A stretch of DNA of 64,000 bases. It comes from Acidobacteriota bacterium. GTDB lineage: Bacteria; Acidobacteriota; Vicinamibacteria; Vicinamibacterales; SCN-69-37. Under the pieces are notes generated by a model. That model did not search any database. It was not told the DNA's origin and saw only the letters and a program-made list of their open reading frames with translations. The position numbers and the translations under genes are program-made. Shown here piece after piece: positions 1 through 9,935 of the stretch (positions are counted from its first letter, which is position 1; every line of letters begins with the position of its first letter). The stretch spans positions 434,001-498,000 of the forward strand of contig JADJUS010000022.1 in NCBI GenBank assembly GCA_016716905.1, given 5' to 3'.

Positions 1-3000
1 TCGTGGAGCGCGACCCTGTTCGAGTACCTCATGCCCCTGCTGCTGATGCGGTCCTCGCCGGAAACGCTGCTGGACGACTCGTGCCGGCTTGTCGTGCGGC
101 GCCAGCGCGCCTACGCCGATGCCATCGGCGTGCCGTGGGGCATTTCGGAATCCGCCTACAACCTCGTCGATCGACTCGGCCAGTACCAGTACAAGGCGTT
201 CGGTATTCCGGGGCTTGGCATGAAACGCGGGCTCGGCGACGAAGTGGTGGTGGCCCCGTATGCGTCGGCGCTGGCCCTCGCGATTGACCCGATTGCCAGC
301 ACCGACAACCTGCGCCGCCTCGGCAGGGACGGCCTCGAGGGCGAGTACGGATTCGTCGACGCCATCGACTACACCAGGCGTGGCGCCGATCGCCCGGACG
401 CCGGCCACCCGGTGACATCCACGGTCGGCGTGGTGGTGCACACGTATATGGCGCACCACCAGGGGATGATCCTGCTCGCGATCACCAACGCGCTCGGGGG
501 CGACCGCATGATCGAGCGCTTCCATTCCGACGCCCGCGTGAAGGCGACCGAACTGCTGCTGCAGGAGCGCGTCCCCCGCGATGCGGCGACGATAGTGCCG
601 CGCCCGAACGAGGAAGTGCGGCCCATCGTCCCGCTCGTCTCGATCCCGGTCCGTCGGTTCCCAACGCCGTTTACCGAGGTCCCCCATACACAGTTCCTGT
701 CGAACGGCCACTACGTCACCTCGATTACCAATGCCGGCGGGGGCGGCAGCGCGTGGAATGGCCTCCCGGTCACTCGATGGGGCCCGGACGCCACGTGCGA
801 CGCCGACGGCCAGTTCATCTACCTTCGCGATGTGCGCAGCGACCAGGTCTGGTCAGCTGCCTATCAACCCACTCGCGTCACACCAGAGGACTACTCCGTC
901 ACGTTTTCGCCCGACCGTGTCGGCATCCGCAGGCGCGACGACGGATTGTCGACACATCTGGAGATCGCGGTCTCGACCGAAGACGACGTGGAAGTGCGGC
1001 GCCTCACCATGCGTAACCACGGCAATCGCATGCGGGAGATCGACGTCACCAGTTATGCGGAGATCGTGCTGACCTCCGCGCAAAACGACCATGCGCACCC
1101 GGCCTTTGGCAAACTCTTCGTCGAGACCGAGTACCACGCGAACAGCAGCGCGCTCGTGTGCCACCGGCGCCGCCGTGATCCGCGCGACGCCGAGGCCTGG
1201 GCGTTTCACGCCCTGAGTCTCGAAGGCCGTCCGCAGGGGCCGCTGGAGTGGGAAACCGATCGCGCACGGTTCCTGGGCCGCGGCCGCACGCCGCACAATC
1301 CGCAGGCGCTCGACGGACGCACGTTGTCGGGCACCACGGGCATTGTGCTGGATCCGATTGTCAGCCTGCGCCAGCGCATCCGGTTGCCACCCGGCGGCAC
1401 GGCGCGTCTGTGTTACTCCACGGGCATGGCATCCGACCGGGCGACGGTCGAGGCACTGGCCCGCAAGTATCACGACCTCGCCGCCTCCGCCCGGACGTTC
1501 ACGCTGGCCCGAACACGCGCGGAAAGCGCCCTCGGGCACCTGGGAGTTTCCGGTGACGAGGCGCTGCTCTTTGAGCGACTGGTGTCGCGCGTGCTTGGCA
1601 CCGACGGATCCATGCGGGCCGATGCGCACGTGATCAGCACAAACACGCTGGGGCAACCCGGGCTCTGGCCACACGCGATTTCGGGAGACTACCCCATCCT
1701 GCTCGTCCGCATGGTCGGCGCCGCGAGCGTGACACTCGTGCGTCAGGTGCTGCAGGCTCAGGAGTACTGGCGCCTCAAGGGCCTGATGGCTGATGTCGTG
1801 ATCATCAACGAACATCCGATCGGCTATCAGGACGACCTGCACGCCGCGCTCACGGCCGTCCTCAACGAAGGCCCGTGGACGACGTGGCAAGCCAAGCCAG
1901 GCGGCGCATACCTGCTCCGCTCTGACGGCATGTCAGACGCCGAGCGGGGCGTGCTCGAAGCGGTGGCCAGCGCCGTGCTCCGCGGAGACGACGGCGACCT
2001 GCGCACCCAGCTCGACAAGGCGACGCCCGTCACGGCGGCGCCGGTGGCCCTCGTGACGTCGAGACCGGCACAGGAGGTGTTCGCGGACACACCGGTCGAG
2101 ATCCCGGTGCTCGACCATGCCAATGGGCGCGGCGGTTTTGCCGACAACGACCGCGCCTACGCCATCGTCCTCGAAGGCGACGAAGAGACGCCGATGCCCT
2201 GGGCGAACGTGATCGCCAATCCGGGTTTCGGCACGATCGTGACTGCCTCGGGAGCCGCGCAGACCTGGTCGGGGAACAGCCGCGAGAACCGCCTGACACC
2301 ATTCGCCAACGACCCCGTCAGCGACCCCACCGGCGAAGCGATTTACATCAGGGACGACGAAACCGGAGACGCGTGGACCCCAACGCCCGGCCCCATGATC
2401 CGCAGCGCCCGCAGCGGCCGATGTGTCATCACGCACTCAGCGGGCCTGACGCGATTCGCCCGAGCGACGCACGGCATCACCCATGAACTGGATGTGTTCG
2501 TCGACGCCGACGACCCGGTGAAGTTCTCACTGCTGACGTTGACCAACACCGGGGATCGAGTGAGGACGCTGAGCGTCATCGCGTACAACGAATGGGTGCT
2601 GGGCCCCCCGAGGGAAGGACACCACCTTCAGGTGGTGACCGAACTCGATTCGAAGAATGGTTCGGTCGTCGCCAGGAACGCCTACAACCCCGACTTTGCA
2701 AATCATGTCGCGTTCCTGCACGCGAGCGAGCCGGCGGTGTCGGTGACCGGAGATCGCACGTCGTTCATTGGCAGACAGGGACACTTGTCGCGGCCGGCAG
2801 CACTGCAGGACGCGACGCTCTCGGGCCGACTGGGCGCCGGGCTGGACCCGTGCGCCGCCGTGCACCTCCGATGCGAGGTGCCGCCCGGGGGGCAATGCCG
2901 CCTGGTGTTCCTGCTTGGCGAAGGCGCCGATCTGTCGGAGGCGCGGGCACTGATTACGCGGCACGCCGGTGTGGCCGCGGCCGTCCTGGCTCGCGACCGG

Positions 3001-4521
3001 GCGCAGGCCTCCTGGAACACGACGCTTTCGACGGTGCAGGTGCGTACGCCGGACGATTCGCTCGACGCCATGCTGAACGGATGGTTGCTGTATCAGGCCA
3101 TCAGCTGCCGCCTGTGGACGCGGAGCGGCTACTACCAGCCCGGGGGCGCGTACGGCTTTCGCGATCAGCTGCAGGACGTGATGGCGCTGGTATTCGCGCG
3201 ACCAGACCTGGCGCGCGCGCATCTGCTGCGCGCGGCCGGGCGACAGTTCGTGGAGGGCGACGTCCAGCATTGGTGGCACGAACCCGCCGGACGCGGCATC
3301 CGCACGCGGTGTTCCGACGACATGTTGTGGCTGCCCCACGTGGTGGCCGAGTACGTCCGCTGCACGGGCGACACGGGCGTGCTGGACGAACAAGTGCCGT
3401 ACCTGACGGCCCCGCCTCTGGCGAGCGGCCAGGAGGACATGTACGCGGCGCCCGCAGTGGCGTCCCACCACGGCACGTTGTTCGAACATTGCGTGCGCGC
3501 GATTGATCGCGGCCACACCGCCGGGCTCCATGGCCTTCCGTTGTTTGGCAGTGGCGACTGGAACGACGGCATGAACCGGGTGGGCCATGGCGGCAAGGGC
3601 GAAAGCACATGGCTGGGATTTTTCCTCCACGGCGTGCTCGTGGACTTTGCGACCCTGTGTGACGCGCGGCACGAGCCCGATCGGGCGCGCCGCTACCGGA
3701 CCGGCGCCCAACGGCTGTCCTCACAACTGGCACTGACCTGGGATGGCGAGTGGTATCGACGCGGGTATTACGATGACGGCTCGCCGCTCGGCTCGGCGCA
3801 GAACGACGAATGCCGCGTGGATTCGATCGCGCAGTCGTGGGCCGTGCTCTCGGGCGCCGTCCCGCTGCGGTATGCCGAGCGCGCGATGGACGCCGTCCGC
3901 GCGCACCTCATCGCACGCGGCCCCAAGCTGGTCTTGCTCTTCGAGCCGCCCTTTGACACCTCCGCCCAGGACCCCGGCTACATCAAGGGCTACCCGCCTG
4001 GTGTGCGGGAAAACGGCGGGCAGTATACGCACGCCGCTATCTGGGTGGTGATGGCTCTGGCGAAACTCGGATGTGGAGACGAAGCAGCGGAGCTGTTCCA
4101 CATGCTCAACCCCATCAACCACTCCCGTACTGCGGCCGAGGTCACCCGCTACAAGGCGGAACCTTATGTGGTGGCTGGTGACGTCTACGGCCGGGCGCCG
4201 CACGCGGGCCGCGGCGGCTGGAGCTGGTATACCGGGTCGGCGGCGTGGTTGTACCGCGCGGGCATCGAAAGCATGCTGGGGCTGCGGCGGCGAGGCGGCG
4301 TCTTCATGGTGGACCCGTGCATCCCTGCGTCGTGGCCTGAATACACCATCACGTGGACGCTGCCCGGCGCGACCTACGTCATCGTCGTCCTCAACCCGGA
4401 CAAACACAGTCGAGGTGTGCTGAACGCGACACTCGACGACCAGCCGGTGGACGCGAGCGCGATTCCAATCCTCCAGGATGGCCTCACGCACCACGTTCGA
4501 GTCGTCCTCGGACGTTCGTAA
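1..4521 (+). CDS. Cyclic beta-1,2-glucan synthase-like GH94 protein (5' partial)
   Basis: The gene enters from the left edge, and 1506 C-terminal residues are visible. The family (NdvB/Cgs) makes cyclic beta-1,2-glucan at the inner membrane and is usually near 2800 residues, so the missing part would be the GT84 and membrane domains. What is visible: the end of a glycoamylase domain (FEYLMP at residues 8-13, then AHHQGM near residue 151), two beta-supersandwich regions (about 190-500 and 690-1000), and a GH94 phosphorylase (alpha/alpha)6 domain from about 1030. The GH94 signature [10 protein letters not shown] lies near residue 1183, with the general-acid Asp in it, and [15 protein letters not shown] follows near 1407. 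It ends 89 bases before an OmpA gene. An osmoregulated periplasmic glucan role is inferred; a bare glycan phosphorylase is possible if the N-terminus differs. Confidence 0.88.
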   Translation, partial: SWSATLFEYLMPLLLMRSSPETLLDDSCRLVVRRQRAYADAIGVPWGISESAYNLVDRLGQYQYKAFGIPGLGMKRGLGDEVVVAPYASALALAIDPIASTDNLRRLGRDGLEGEYGFVDAIDYTRRGADRPDAGHPVTSTVGVVVHTYMAHHQGMILLAITNALGGDRMIERFHSDARVKATELLLQERVPRDAATIVPRPNEEVRPIVPLVSIPVRRFPTPFTEVPHTQFLSNGHYVTSITNAGGGGSAWNGLPVTRWGPDATCDADGQFIYLRDVRSDQVWSAAYQPTRVTPEDYSVTFSPDRVGIRRRDDGLSTHLEIAVSTEDDVEVRRLTMRNHGNRMREIDVTSYAEIVLTSAQNDHAHPAFGKLFVETEYHANSSALVCHRRRRDPRDAEAWAFHALSLEGRPQGPLEWETDRARFLGRGRTPHNPQALDGRTLSGTTGIVLDPIVSLRQRIRLPPGGTARLCYSTGMASDRATVEALARKYHDLAASARTFTLARTRAESALGHLGVSGDEALLFERLVSRVLGTDGSMRADAHVISTNTLGQPGLWPHAISGDYPILLVRMVGAASVTLVRQVLQAQEYWRLKGLMADVVIINEHPIGYQDDLHAALTAVLNEGPWTTWQAKPGGAYLLRSDGMSDAERGVLEAVASAVLRGDDGDLRTQLDKATPVTAAPVALVTSRPAQEVFADTPVEIPVLDHANGRGGFADNDRAYAIVLEGDEETPMPWANVIANPGFGTIVTASGAAQTWSGNSRENRLTPFANDPVSDPTGEAIYIRDDETGDAWTPTPGPMIRSARSGRCVITHSAGLTRFARATHGITHELDVFVDADDPVKFSLLTLTNTGDRVRTLSVIAYNEWVLGPPREGHHLQVVTELDSKNGSVVARNAYNPDFANHVAFLHASEPAVSVTGDRTSFIGRQGHLSRPAALQDATLSGRLGAGLDPCAAVHLRCEVPPGGQCRLVFLLGEGADLSEARALITRHAGVAAAVLARDRAQASWNTTLSTVQVRTPDDSLDAMLNGWLLYQAISCRLWTRSGYYQPGGAYGFRDQLQDVMALVFARPDLARAHLLRAAGRQFVEGDVQHWWHEPAGRGIRTRCSDDMLWLPHVVAEYVRCTGDTGVLDEQVPYLTAPPLASGQEDMYAAPAVASHHGTLFEHCVRAIDRGHTAGLHGLPLFGSGDWNDGMNRVGHGGKGESTWLGFFLHGVLVDFATLCDARHEPDRARRYRTGAQRLSSQLALTWDGEWYRRGYYDDGSPLGSAQNDECRVDSIAQSWAVLSGAVPLRYAERAMDAVRAHLIARGPKLVLLFEPPFDTSAQDPGYIKGYPPGVRENGGQYTHAAIWVVMALAKLGCGDEAAELFHMLNPINHSRTAAEVTRYKAEPYVVAGDVYGRAPHAGRGGWSWYTGSAAWLYRAGIESMLGLRRRGGVFMVDPCIPASWPEYTITWTLPGATYVIVVLNPDKHSRGVLNATLDDQPVDASAIPILQDGLTHHVRVVLGRS

Positions 4522-4524
4522 CAC

Positions 4525-4542
4525 CTGTACCCAAGTGTACAG
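4525..4542. promoter_or_regulatory. Short dyad CTGTAC-N6-GTACAG, possible operator
   Basis: Directly after the GH94 stop there is a perfect 6+6 inverted repeat with a 6-base spacer. It lies about 70 bases upstream of the OmpA-like start, a position where a dimeric regulator could bind. There is no T-run, so it is not an obvious terminator. Function is a guess. Confidence 0.25.
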
Positions 4543-4610
4543 CCGAGCGATAGCGCGCCCCCCTAGGATGAATGCGCGGACTGTCTCGTCCGCCTTGAAA
4601 GGATTTGCTC

Positions 4611-6305
4611 ATGCGCCGGATGTTGTTCGCTCTCCTCTTGCTGCTGGCCTCGATTACGAGCGCGGCCGCCCAAACGGCGACGGCGCAGTCGCAGGACGCC
4701 AGACCCGTCTCCGACACGCGCCCTGCCACCGTCTCGGTGAGTGGCGACACCGGCCTCTGGTTCCTGCCCACGGCGGAGATCCTGCCTCACGGCAAGTGGT
4801 CGCTCAGCCTGTATCGCGCCAACGCCGACTTCGGTCAGGGCTTCACCGACGTGTCGAACTTCCCGCTCTCGTTCGCCGTTGGCGTCCGTGACCGCGTGGA
4901 AGTGTTCGGCAGCTGGACGACGCTCACCCGGATCGACCGCGATGCCCGGCCCCTGTTCTTCGCTCCGGCGGATCCCGGATCGGGCGGGGGCATCACGAAC
5001 GACAACCCGCTCGTGCGACAGCAGTGGACCGGATCGAGCCGGGGCGACCTGCGCGTGGGCGCCAAAATCAACCTGATGTCGCAGGCCGACAACCGGCCAA
5101 TGGCGTTGGCGGTCAGGGGCAGCGTGAAGTTGCCCATGGGCAATGAAGACACGGGCGCGTCGAGCGGCAAGGCCGACTACACCGTGGACCTCGTCGCCAG
5201 CGGCGAGGCGCGTCTGGTGGAACTGACGGCCACGGCCGGCCTGATCATGCGCGGCGATCCCGATGGGTTCGAGCTGAGCAACGGCATCCGCTGGGGCATC
5301 GGCGCCGCGGTGTTCAGCCGCTCGCCCATTCGCCTGACCGCAGAACTGCACGGAGAGCGGTATGGCGACAGTGTCCTGACGGCCCCCGCAGGGTTCGTGG
5401 CCGAGGATGGATCGATTGCGCCGATTAGTTCGACGGTCAAGAATCCGATGTACGCGGCCCTGGGCCTCACGTGGCAGTCTTCCAGCGGGTTCTTTGCCGG
5501 CGGCGGATTGAACTGGTCCAGCGCGGTTGAGGATCGGATCGTTGGCAACAACGGCTTCCGCGACAAGCTCGGCATCCAGGCGCGCATTGGCTACCACCCT
5601 GGTGTTCGCAAGTACACGGCGATCGCGCCACCGCCGCCCGTCGAAGCGGCAGCCATCGTGATGGCCCCCGCCGCAGCGCCGGTGAATCGGCCGCCCACCG
5701 TTCGCGCCACCTGCGACCCCTGCACCGTGGAAGTGGGCAAGACGTCAACCATCACCGGCATTGGCGCGGATCCCGATGGTGACGCGCTGACCTATCGCTG
5801 GGTCACCAATGCAGGTTCGCTGGCGAACCCGGCCTCGGCGCAGACGATTTGGACGGCACCGATGGTCGTCGGGCCCGTGCCGATGACCGTCACCGTGACG
5901 GACCCGGGCGGACTCACGGCCAGCGCGGACGTGACCGTGCAGGTCGTCCGGCCGGCCGTCAAGGAATACACCTTCGAGGACGTGCACTTCGACTACGACA
6001 AGAACATGCTGCGTCCCGACGCCCTGGCCGTGCTTGACGGCGCCATCACCGCGATGAAGGAATCGCCCGAACTGAAACTGCAGGTGGAAGGCCACACGTG
6101 CAACATCGGCACGTCGGAATACAACATGGCCCTCGCCAACCGTCGCGCTGAAGCGGTGCGCGACTATCTCGTCTCGCGCGGCGTGAGCGGCGACCGCCTC
6201 ACCGTGGTCAGTTTTGGTGAAGAGCGTCCCAGGCACGACAACGAACGTGAAGAGACTCGCCGGCTCAACCGCCGCGCAGCCCTTGTCGTGTCGGTGGTGC
6301 GTTAA
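4611..6305 (+). CDS. OmpA-family outer-membrane protein with Ig/PKD-like insert
   Basis: 564 residues. The ATG at 4611 is chosen because GAAAGGA sits 7 bases upstream and it opens a clean signal peptide (MRRMLFALLLLL, cleavage near AAAQ). A TTG two codons earlier is less likely. Residues about 40-340 look like an outer-membrane beta-barrel region with alternating short hydrophobic strands. Residues about 360-450 form an Ig/PKD-type domain (GADPDGDALTYRW). The last 110 residues are an OmpA C-terminal peptidoglycan-binding domain (FDYDKNMLRPDA, then VEGHTCNIG and NRRAEAVRDYL). It probably anchors the outer membrane to peptidoglycan. The next gene follows after 26 bases, so the two are likely co-transcribed. 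Confidence 0.88.
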   Translation: MRRMLFALLLLLASITSAAAQTATAQSQDARPVSDTRPATVSVSGDTGLWFLPTAEILPHGKWSLSLYRANADFGQGFTDVSNFPLSFAVGVRDRVEVFGSWTTLTRIDRDARPLFFAPADPGSGGGITNDNPLVRQQWTGSSRGDLRVGAKINLMSQADNRPMALAVRGSVKLPMGNEDTGASSGKADYTVDLVASGEARLVELTATAGLIMRGDPDGFELSNGIRWGIGAAVFSRSPIRLTAELHGERYGDSVLTAPAGFVAEDGSIAPISSTVKNPMYAALGLTWQSSSGFFAGGGLNWSSAVEDRIVGNNGFRDKLGIQARIGYHPGVRKYTAIAPPPPVEAAAIVMAPAAAPVNRPPTVRATCDPCTVEVGKTSTITGIGADPDGDALTYRWVTNAGSLANPASAQTIWTAPMVVGPVPMTVTVTDPGGLTASADVTVQVVRPAVKEYTFEDVHFDYDKNMLRPDALAVLDGAITAMKESPELKLQVEGHTCNIGTSEYNMALANRRAEAVRDYLVSRGVSGDRLTVVSFGEERPRHDNEREETRRLNRRAALVVSVVR

Positions 6306-6331
6306 CCATGTCTCACTACAGGAGCACTCAG

Positions 6332-6751
6332 ATGCGTCTACTTAACACGATTGCGGCCGGGGTGATTGCGCTTGGCGCAGGGAGCGTGTGGGCGCAGACC
6401 ACGTCCACGGCGACGCTGGGCACCGTGCGTCTCACGCATGCGGTGAAGGCCGACGGGCAGGCCCTGCCCGCCGGCACCTATCAGGTCAGGCTCAGCACAG
6501 CGAGCGTCACGCCGGTGGTGGGCCAGGGGCCCGAGGCCGAACGTTGGGTGGAGTTCGTCAAGGGGGGCACCGTCGCGGGCCGTGAGCTGGCAAGCGTGGT
6601 GTCCGCCGAGGACATGCGCACGATGGCCAAGATGCCACGCAAGACCGCCGCGGTGCGTGTGGAGCCGCTCAAGGGCGGCGACTACTTGCGCGTGTGGCTG
6701 GTGCACGGCGGCAATCACTACCTGATCAACCTGCCGACCGGTGGAAAGTAG
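6332..6751 (+). CDS. Secreted small protein of unknown function
   Basis: 139 residues. An ATG at 6308 is in frame, but the ATG at 6332 has CAGGAG 7 bases upstream and gives a clean signal peptide (MRLLNTIAAGVIALGAGSVWAQ). The mature part is about 117 residues with a beta-rich look (GTVRLTHAVKADGQALPAGTYQVRL resembles a carboxypeptidase-regulatory or DUF2911-like sandwich start). No catalytic motif or cysteine pair is seen. It follows the OmpA gene by 26 bases and precedes a small coiled-coil gene, so an envelope role is plausible. The family is not recognised with certainty. Confidence 0.7.
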   Translation: MRLLNTIAAGVIALGAGSVWAQTTSTATLGTVRLTHAVKADGQALPAGTYQVRLSTASVTPVVGQGPEAERWVEFVKGGTVAGRELASVVSAEDMRTMAKMPRKTAAVRVEPLKGGDYLRVWLVHGGNHYLINLPTGGK

Positions 6752-6758
6752 GGACGCG

Positions 6759-7022
6759 ATGTTTGATGACGCGGAACGCGCCCGGGAGACCGCCGAACAT
6801 ACCCGGCAGGACCGGGAGCGATTGAGGGAGTTGGCGGAACTCGCGCGCACGGCCGGTGAGGGGGCGCGGGTGTCTGCTGAGGCGGCGCGCCACGCCACGG
6901 TAGAGGCCGTTCGCGCGACCGCCGAAACCCTCAAGGTCACGCTTGAGCACATGAAGGTGGTCGAGGAAATGCGGCGAACACTGCACGAAATCCAGGCCGT
7001 GAACAAACGCGACAGCCACTGA
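6759..7022 (+). CDS. Small Ala/Glu/Arg-rich coiled-coil protein
   Basis: 87 residues from the ATG at 6759, 7 bases after the preceding stop; an in-frame GTG at 6741 would overlap the upstream gene. Almost the whole chain is one charged helix (ERARETAEHTRQDRERLREL and onward) with heptad-like Ala spacing. There are no cysteines, no signal peptide and no membrane segment. The ribosome-binding site is weak, which suggests translational coupling with the upstream gene. Function is unknown; the shape would suit a small scaffold or structural helix. Confidence 0.6.
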   Translation: MFDDAERARETAEHTRQDRERLRELAELARTAGEGARVSAEAARHATVEAVRATAETLKVTLEHMKVVEEMRRTLHEIQAVNKRDSH

Positions 7023-7040
7023 CCGCAGGGAGATTCCGAC

Positions 7041-7463
7041 ATGACCATGACGAAGATTCGATCTGCGGCGTTGCGACAGATGCTCCTGGACCACAGACGT
7101 GAGCGACAGGTGGAAGTGGAAGGCCGTGTCCGTGAGGGCCGGGCCCCGCGTGCGCGCGACGTGGGCGACTCACTCGACACGTCGGATGCCGACATCCAGA
7201 ACAGTCTGGAATTCGCGTTGCTCCAGATGCGGGCTGCCACGCTGGCCAAAATCGAGGAGGCGCTCGTACGGCTCGACTCGGGCCACTACGGCACCTGCGC
7301 TGACTGCGGGGATGACATCGCGGAACGGCGCCTTCGGGCGTTGCCGTTTGCGGTGCGCTGCCACGACTGCGAAGACCAGCGGGAAACCGAACATGCCCCG
7401 ACCGCACACGCCGCCCAGCACCGCGGCCGGACCACACTCTTCCCCGACAGCGCGGGGACGTAG
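7041..7463 (+). CDS. DksA/TraR-type C4 zinc-finger protein
   Basis: 140 residues, ATG at 7041 with AGGGAGA just upstream. The N-terminal 80 residues are helical. The zinc finger is Cys86-x2-Cys89 (CADCGDDI) and Cys107-x2-Cys110 (RCHDCED), as in DksA/TraR proteins that enter the RNA polymerase secondary channel. The coiled-coil tip residues used by DksA cannot be confirmed by eye. The sequence YGTCADCGDDIAERRL is typical of the short DksA-like group that includes YocK. It lies in a run of small genes that look like a stress or envelope set and precedes a tiny membrane peptide. Confidence 0.85.
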   Translation: MTMTKIRSAALRQMLLDHRRERQVEVEGRVREGRAPRARDVGDSLDTSDADIQNSLEFALLQMRAATLAKIEEALVRLDSGHYGTCADCGDDIAERRLRALPFAVRCHDCEDQRETEHAPTAHAAQHRGRTTLFPDSAGT

Positions 7464-7496
7464 AACCGATTCACTCGTCACTCAAAGGAGACCGCT

Positions 7497-7652
7497 ATGC
7501 TCTCGACCATCGTCATCGTCCTTCTCGTCCTCTGGCTCCTCGGCGCGTTCGTGGTACCCGTGGGAGGCTCCCTGATTCACCTCCTGCTGGTGATCGCGGT
7601 GATCGTCATCTTGATCCGCGTCATCCAGGGCCGCGACCCCCTGCGCGGCTGA
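7497..7652 (+). CDS. 51-residue hydrophobic membrane peptide, Lmo0937-like
   Basis: ATG at 7497 with a strong AAAGGAG 6 bases upstream. The protein has two hydrophobic stretches (IVIVLLVLWLLGAF and LIHLLLVIAVIVILIRVI) separated by a Pro/Gly turn (VPVGGS) and ends in a short basic tail. This layout fits the small Lmo0937/DUF5670 membrane peptides common next to stress genes. Function is unknown. The good ribosome-binding site and the position between the DksA-like and Crp/Fnr genes support it being real. Confidence 0.75.
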   Translation: MLSTIVIVLLVLWLLGAFVVPVGGSLIHLLLVIAVIVILIRVIQGRDPLRG

Positions 7653-7712
7653 CCGGCACAAGGCCTGCCCCCTCAGCACCCCCCGAGTGCCATAATGCGC
7701 GCGGGAGGACAC

Positions 7713-8387
7713 ATGGCGCGCAAACAGAAGGCCGTCGTCGGCTCGGCCACGCTTGCGGGCTTTGCTGTTGAACCGTACCTCGCCGCCGCTGGCGGGATAC
7801 GGAAGGTCATCCAGGTCAAGAAGGGACAGGTCATCTTTTCCCAGGGCGACTCGGCCGCGGATGTCCGCTACCTCCAAAAAGGGGTGGTCAAAGTCTCGGT
7901 CCTTTCGCACATCGGCAAAGAAGCGGTTGTGGCGATGCTGACCGAGGGCGACTTCTTTGGTGAAGGCATCATGGCCGGCCAGTCGGTGCGCATGGCCACC
8001 GCCACCGCAGCGACCGCGTGTTCGGTGATGATCCTCGACAAGGCGACAATGGACCGCCTGCTGCTTGAGGAGCCCACGTTTGGCGCGAGATTCCTGGCGC
8101 ACATGTTGTCCAGGAATATCCGCATTGAGGCGGATCTGGTGGACCAGCTCTTTAATTCGAGCGAGAAGCGGCTGGCGCGCACGCTGCTGCTGCTGGCACG
8201 GTATGGGCAGGTCCACCCGACCCACACCGTGCCACGGGTGTCTCAGGAGACGCTGGCCGAAATGATCGGCACCACCCGATCGCGCGTGAACTTCTTCATG
8301 AACAAGTTCCGCAAGCTCGGCCTCATCGAGTACAACGGCACGCTCAAGATCAAACCCTCGCTGATCAGCGTCGTCCTGCACGACTGA
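7713..8387 (+). CDS. Crp/Fnr-family transcription regulator
   Basis: 224 residues from the ATG at 7713, which has GGGAGGA 4 bases upstream; an ATG at 7695 would lie before that site. Residues about 25-145 form a cyclic-nucleotide-binding beta-roll (FSQGDSAADVRYLQKGVVKV, then FGEGIMAG). Residues about 150-224 contain a Crp-type winged helix (VSQETLAEMIGTTRSRVNFF as recognition region). The Fnr cysteine cluster is absent, so it is not an oxygen sensor of that kind. The sensed ligand is unknown. It is followed by a convergent gene across a GC hairpin. Confidence 0.88.
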   Translation: MARKQKAVVGSATLAGFAVEPYLAAAGGIRKVIQVKKGQVIFSQGDSAADVRYLQKGVVKVSVLSHIGKEAVVAMLTEGDFFGEGIMAGQSVRMATATAATACSVMILDKATMDRLLLEEPTFGARFLAHMLSRNIRIEADLVDQLFNSSEKRLARTLLLLARYGQVHPTHTVPRVSQETLAEMIGTTRSRVNFFMNKFRKLGLIEYNGTLKIKPSLISVVLHD

Positions 8388-8414
8388 CCGGTCGCGGGGT
8401 CGACTCAGTCCTGT

Positions 8415-8429
8415 CCGGCCAGGGGCCGG
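8415..8429. terminator. GC hairpin between convergent genes
   Basis: A 6-base stem CCGGCC/GGCCGG with loop AGG lies between the Crp/Fnr stop and the end of the opposing small gene. There is no T-run on either side, so intrinsic termination would be weak. Position is the main support. Confidence 0.3.
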
Positions 8430-8431
8430 CT

Positions 8432-8818
8432 TCAGTCAATGAGCAGGAGCACGATAATGAGGATGAGCAGCGCCGTGGTGGTGGAAATCACGATGGTGCT
8501 GGCGCCACCAGCCAGTTGCGTGGAGAGTTCACGCGCCGGTCCCGCCAACTGATCAAGTTCCGTATCCGACAGCGTGCTGATCGCGCTGTCCGCGCGCGTG
8601 ACGCTCAGGCCAAGCCGAGCCGCAACGGCGCGCACCTGCGAATCCTTCAGCACGGTGCGAAGGGTCTCGCGCGTCTGCTGCCGGGCCGCGGCACTCTGGG
8701 CCACAGCCTGACGCATGTCGGAAGGCGTGACGACGTGACGCTGCTGCGCCAGCGCCGGGGAACTCACCAACAATGTGGACAGGAACAGACAAATAACAGA
8801 CACGGACCGAAATCGCAT
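8432..8818 (-). CDS. PA2779-like small protein with signal peptide and C-terminal membrane helix
   Basis: 128 residues. The start at 8818 gives a clear signal peptide (MRFRSVSVICLFLSTLLVSSPALAQ), with GAGG a few bases upstream. The middle is helical (RETLRTVLKDSQVRAVAARL, then SDTELDQLAG), and the C-terminus is one strongly hydrophobic helix (TTTALLILIIVLLLID). That combination, including the LSDxELxxLAG pattern before a short terminal anchor, resembles PA2779/DUF6627 proteins. Function of that family is unknown. It runs towards the Crp/Fnr gene and away from mutS2. Confidence 0.7.
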   Translation of the reverse strand: MRFRSVSVICLFLSTLLVSSPALAQQRHVVTPSDMRQAVAQSAAARQQTRETLRTVLKDSQVRAVAARLGLSVTRADSAISTLSDTELDQLAGPARELSTQLAGGASTIVISTTTALLILIIVLLLID

Positions 8819-8841
8819 ACACACCTCGCAAAAAACGTTTA

Positions 8842-8915
8842 GAGCTGGCCCCGGCCAGCAGGCAAGAGAATATAGCGTGACGTGCGATAATTGAAGGCTC
8901 CCCGGGTGACCGGGG
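8842..8915. other. Divergent intergenic region with two GC hairpins
   Basis: The gap between the PA2779-like gene and mutS2 holds two compact hairpins: GCTGGCC/GGCCAGC at about 8842-8857 and CCCCGG/CCGGGG at about 8900-8915, with an AT-richer stretch between them (GAGAATATAGCG). Promoters for both genes should lie here. I could not pick out a -35/-10 pair with confidence. Confidence 0.3.
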
Positions 8916-8923
8916 CCCCTACC

Positions 8924-9910
8924 ATGCAACCCGCTGTCCTGAAGGCGCTGGAGTTCGACCGTATTCGCGAGGCGCTGGCGCGCGAGACGCTGACGCCCCT
9001 CGGCCGCGCTCGCGCCCTGTCGCTCGAGCCCTCCACGGACGCCGGCCAGGTGCGGCATCGGCTTGACGCCACGTCTGAGGCCGTGGCGCTCATCACGACG
9101 GGCAACGGCATGGACATCTCCGCGCCCGAGGGCCTGCTCGATCTCCTGGACGCCCTGCAGGTGGGCGGACAACCACTCGAACCCCTGGGCCTGATCGGTC
9201 TGGCCGACTTCGTCGATTCGGTGGACCGCGTGTGTGGTGTCATACGGCGCGCCCGCAGCACCGCGCCACTGCTCGCCGGCGTGGCGGCATCAGCCGCCTC
9301 GTTCGCCGACGAGGCCACCGCCACGCGGCGTGCCATCGCGCCAACCGGCGATGTCACCGACAACGCGAGCCCTGCCCTGCGCGCCATTCGCGACTCGCTG
9401 CGCCGGCAACGCGCGCAGTTGCGCACCACGCTTGAGCGACTGACGCGCGGCCGCGACACAGCCAAGTACCTGCAGGACCAGATCGTCGCCGACCGCGGCG
9501 GACGCTACGTGCTCGTGGTTCGAACCGAACACCAGGGGGCCATCCCCGGCATCGTCCACGGCAGTTCCTCCAGTGGCGCGAGCCTCTACCTGGAACCGAT
9601 TGCGACGGTGCAGACCAACAACGAAATTGTCGCGCTGGCCGACCGGGAAAAGGCGGAGGTCTACCGGATCCTGCTCGAACTCACGGATGGATATCGATCG
9701 CGTGCCGATGAACTCGACGCCACGTTGCACGTGGCCAGCGAGCTGGACTTGTTGCAGGCCAAGGCGCGCCTCGCCGCGCGCATGCGCGCCATCGCGCCGG
9801 CCCTCGCCACCGACGGCCGCCTCGAACTCCGCGGCGCGCGCCACCCGCTGCTTGGGCGGGCCCCCCACCTAAAACGACCTCAGAGGTCGTTTTTTTTCCC
9901 CCTCTCATAA
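8924..9910 (+). CDS. mutS2: MutS2 N-terminal fragment (gene interrupted)
   Basis: The ATG at 8924 gives the usual MutS2 opening (MQPAVLKALEFDRIREALA, then TPLGRARA). About 315 residues of the MutS2 core, lever and connector follow, through GARHPLLGRAP. The chain then runs into a palindromic insert and stops at TAA 9908-9910. The rest of the protein, starting at VVANDIL and the Walker A loop, continues downstream in the same frame. MutS2 family members act on branched DNA and on collided ribosomes. A product ending here would lack the ATPase and Smr domains. It could be a dead gene, a split gene, or produce some full protein by stop readthrough; termination at the insert is likely. Confidence 0.85.
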   Translation: MQPAVLKALEFDRIREALARETLTPLGRARALSLEPSTDAGQVRHRLDATSEAVALITTGNGMDISAPEGLLDLLDALQVGGQPLEPLGLIGLADFVDSVDRVCGVIRRARSTAPLLAGVAASAASFADEATATRRAIAPTGDVTDNASPALRAIRDSLRRQRAQLRTTLERLTRGRDTAKYLQDQIVADRGGRYVLVVRTEHQGAIPGIVHGSSSSGASLYLEPIATVQTNNEIVALADREKAEVYRILLELTDGYRSRADELDATLHVASELDLLQAKARLAARMRAIAPALATDGRLELRGARHPLLGRAPHLKRPQRSFFFPLS

Positions 9911-9935
9911 AAAAAACGACCTCAGAGGTCGTTTT
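9871..9935. repeat. Paired 23-base palindromes with back-to-back terminator structure, inserted in mutS2
   Basis: Two identical 23-base near-perfect palindromes lie at 9871-9893 and 9913-9935. Each reads AAAACGACCTC, a central A, then GAGGTCGTTTT. The first is followed by a run of 8 T (9890-9897) and the second is preceded by a run of 8 A (9909-9916), so the whole block is itself an inverted repeat around an 11-base loop. Each hairpin plus T-run has the form of an intrinsic terminator, one facing each strand. TAA at 9908-9910 stops the mutS2 frame. The reading frame is the same on both sides. The same palindrome core occurs at 55005-55085. Confidence 0.9.

Noticed and set aside
2527..3711. 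394-codon minus-strand open frame in the GH94 gene
   Set aside because: Antisense to conserved GH94 sequence, and the product is basic low complexity.
9871..9935. Treating the mutS2 break as a simple frameshift or sequencing error
   Set aside because: The frame is unchanged across the break and the inserted DNA is an ordered palindrome pair that recurs at 55 kb, so a base-calling error does not explain it. A mis-assembly remains possible and is listed as a test.
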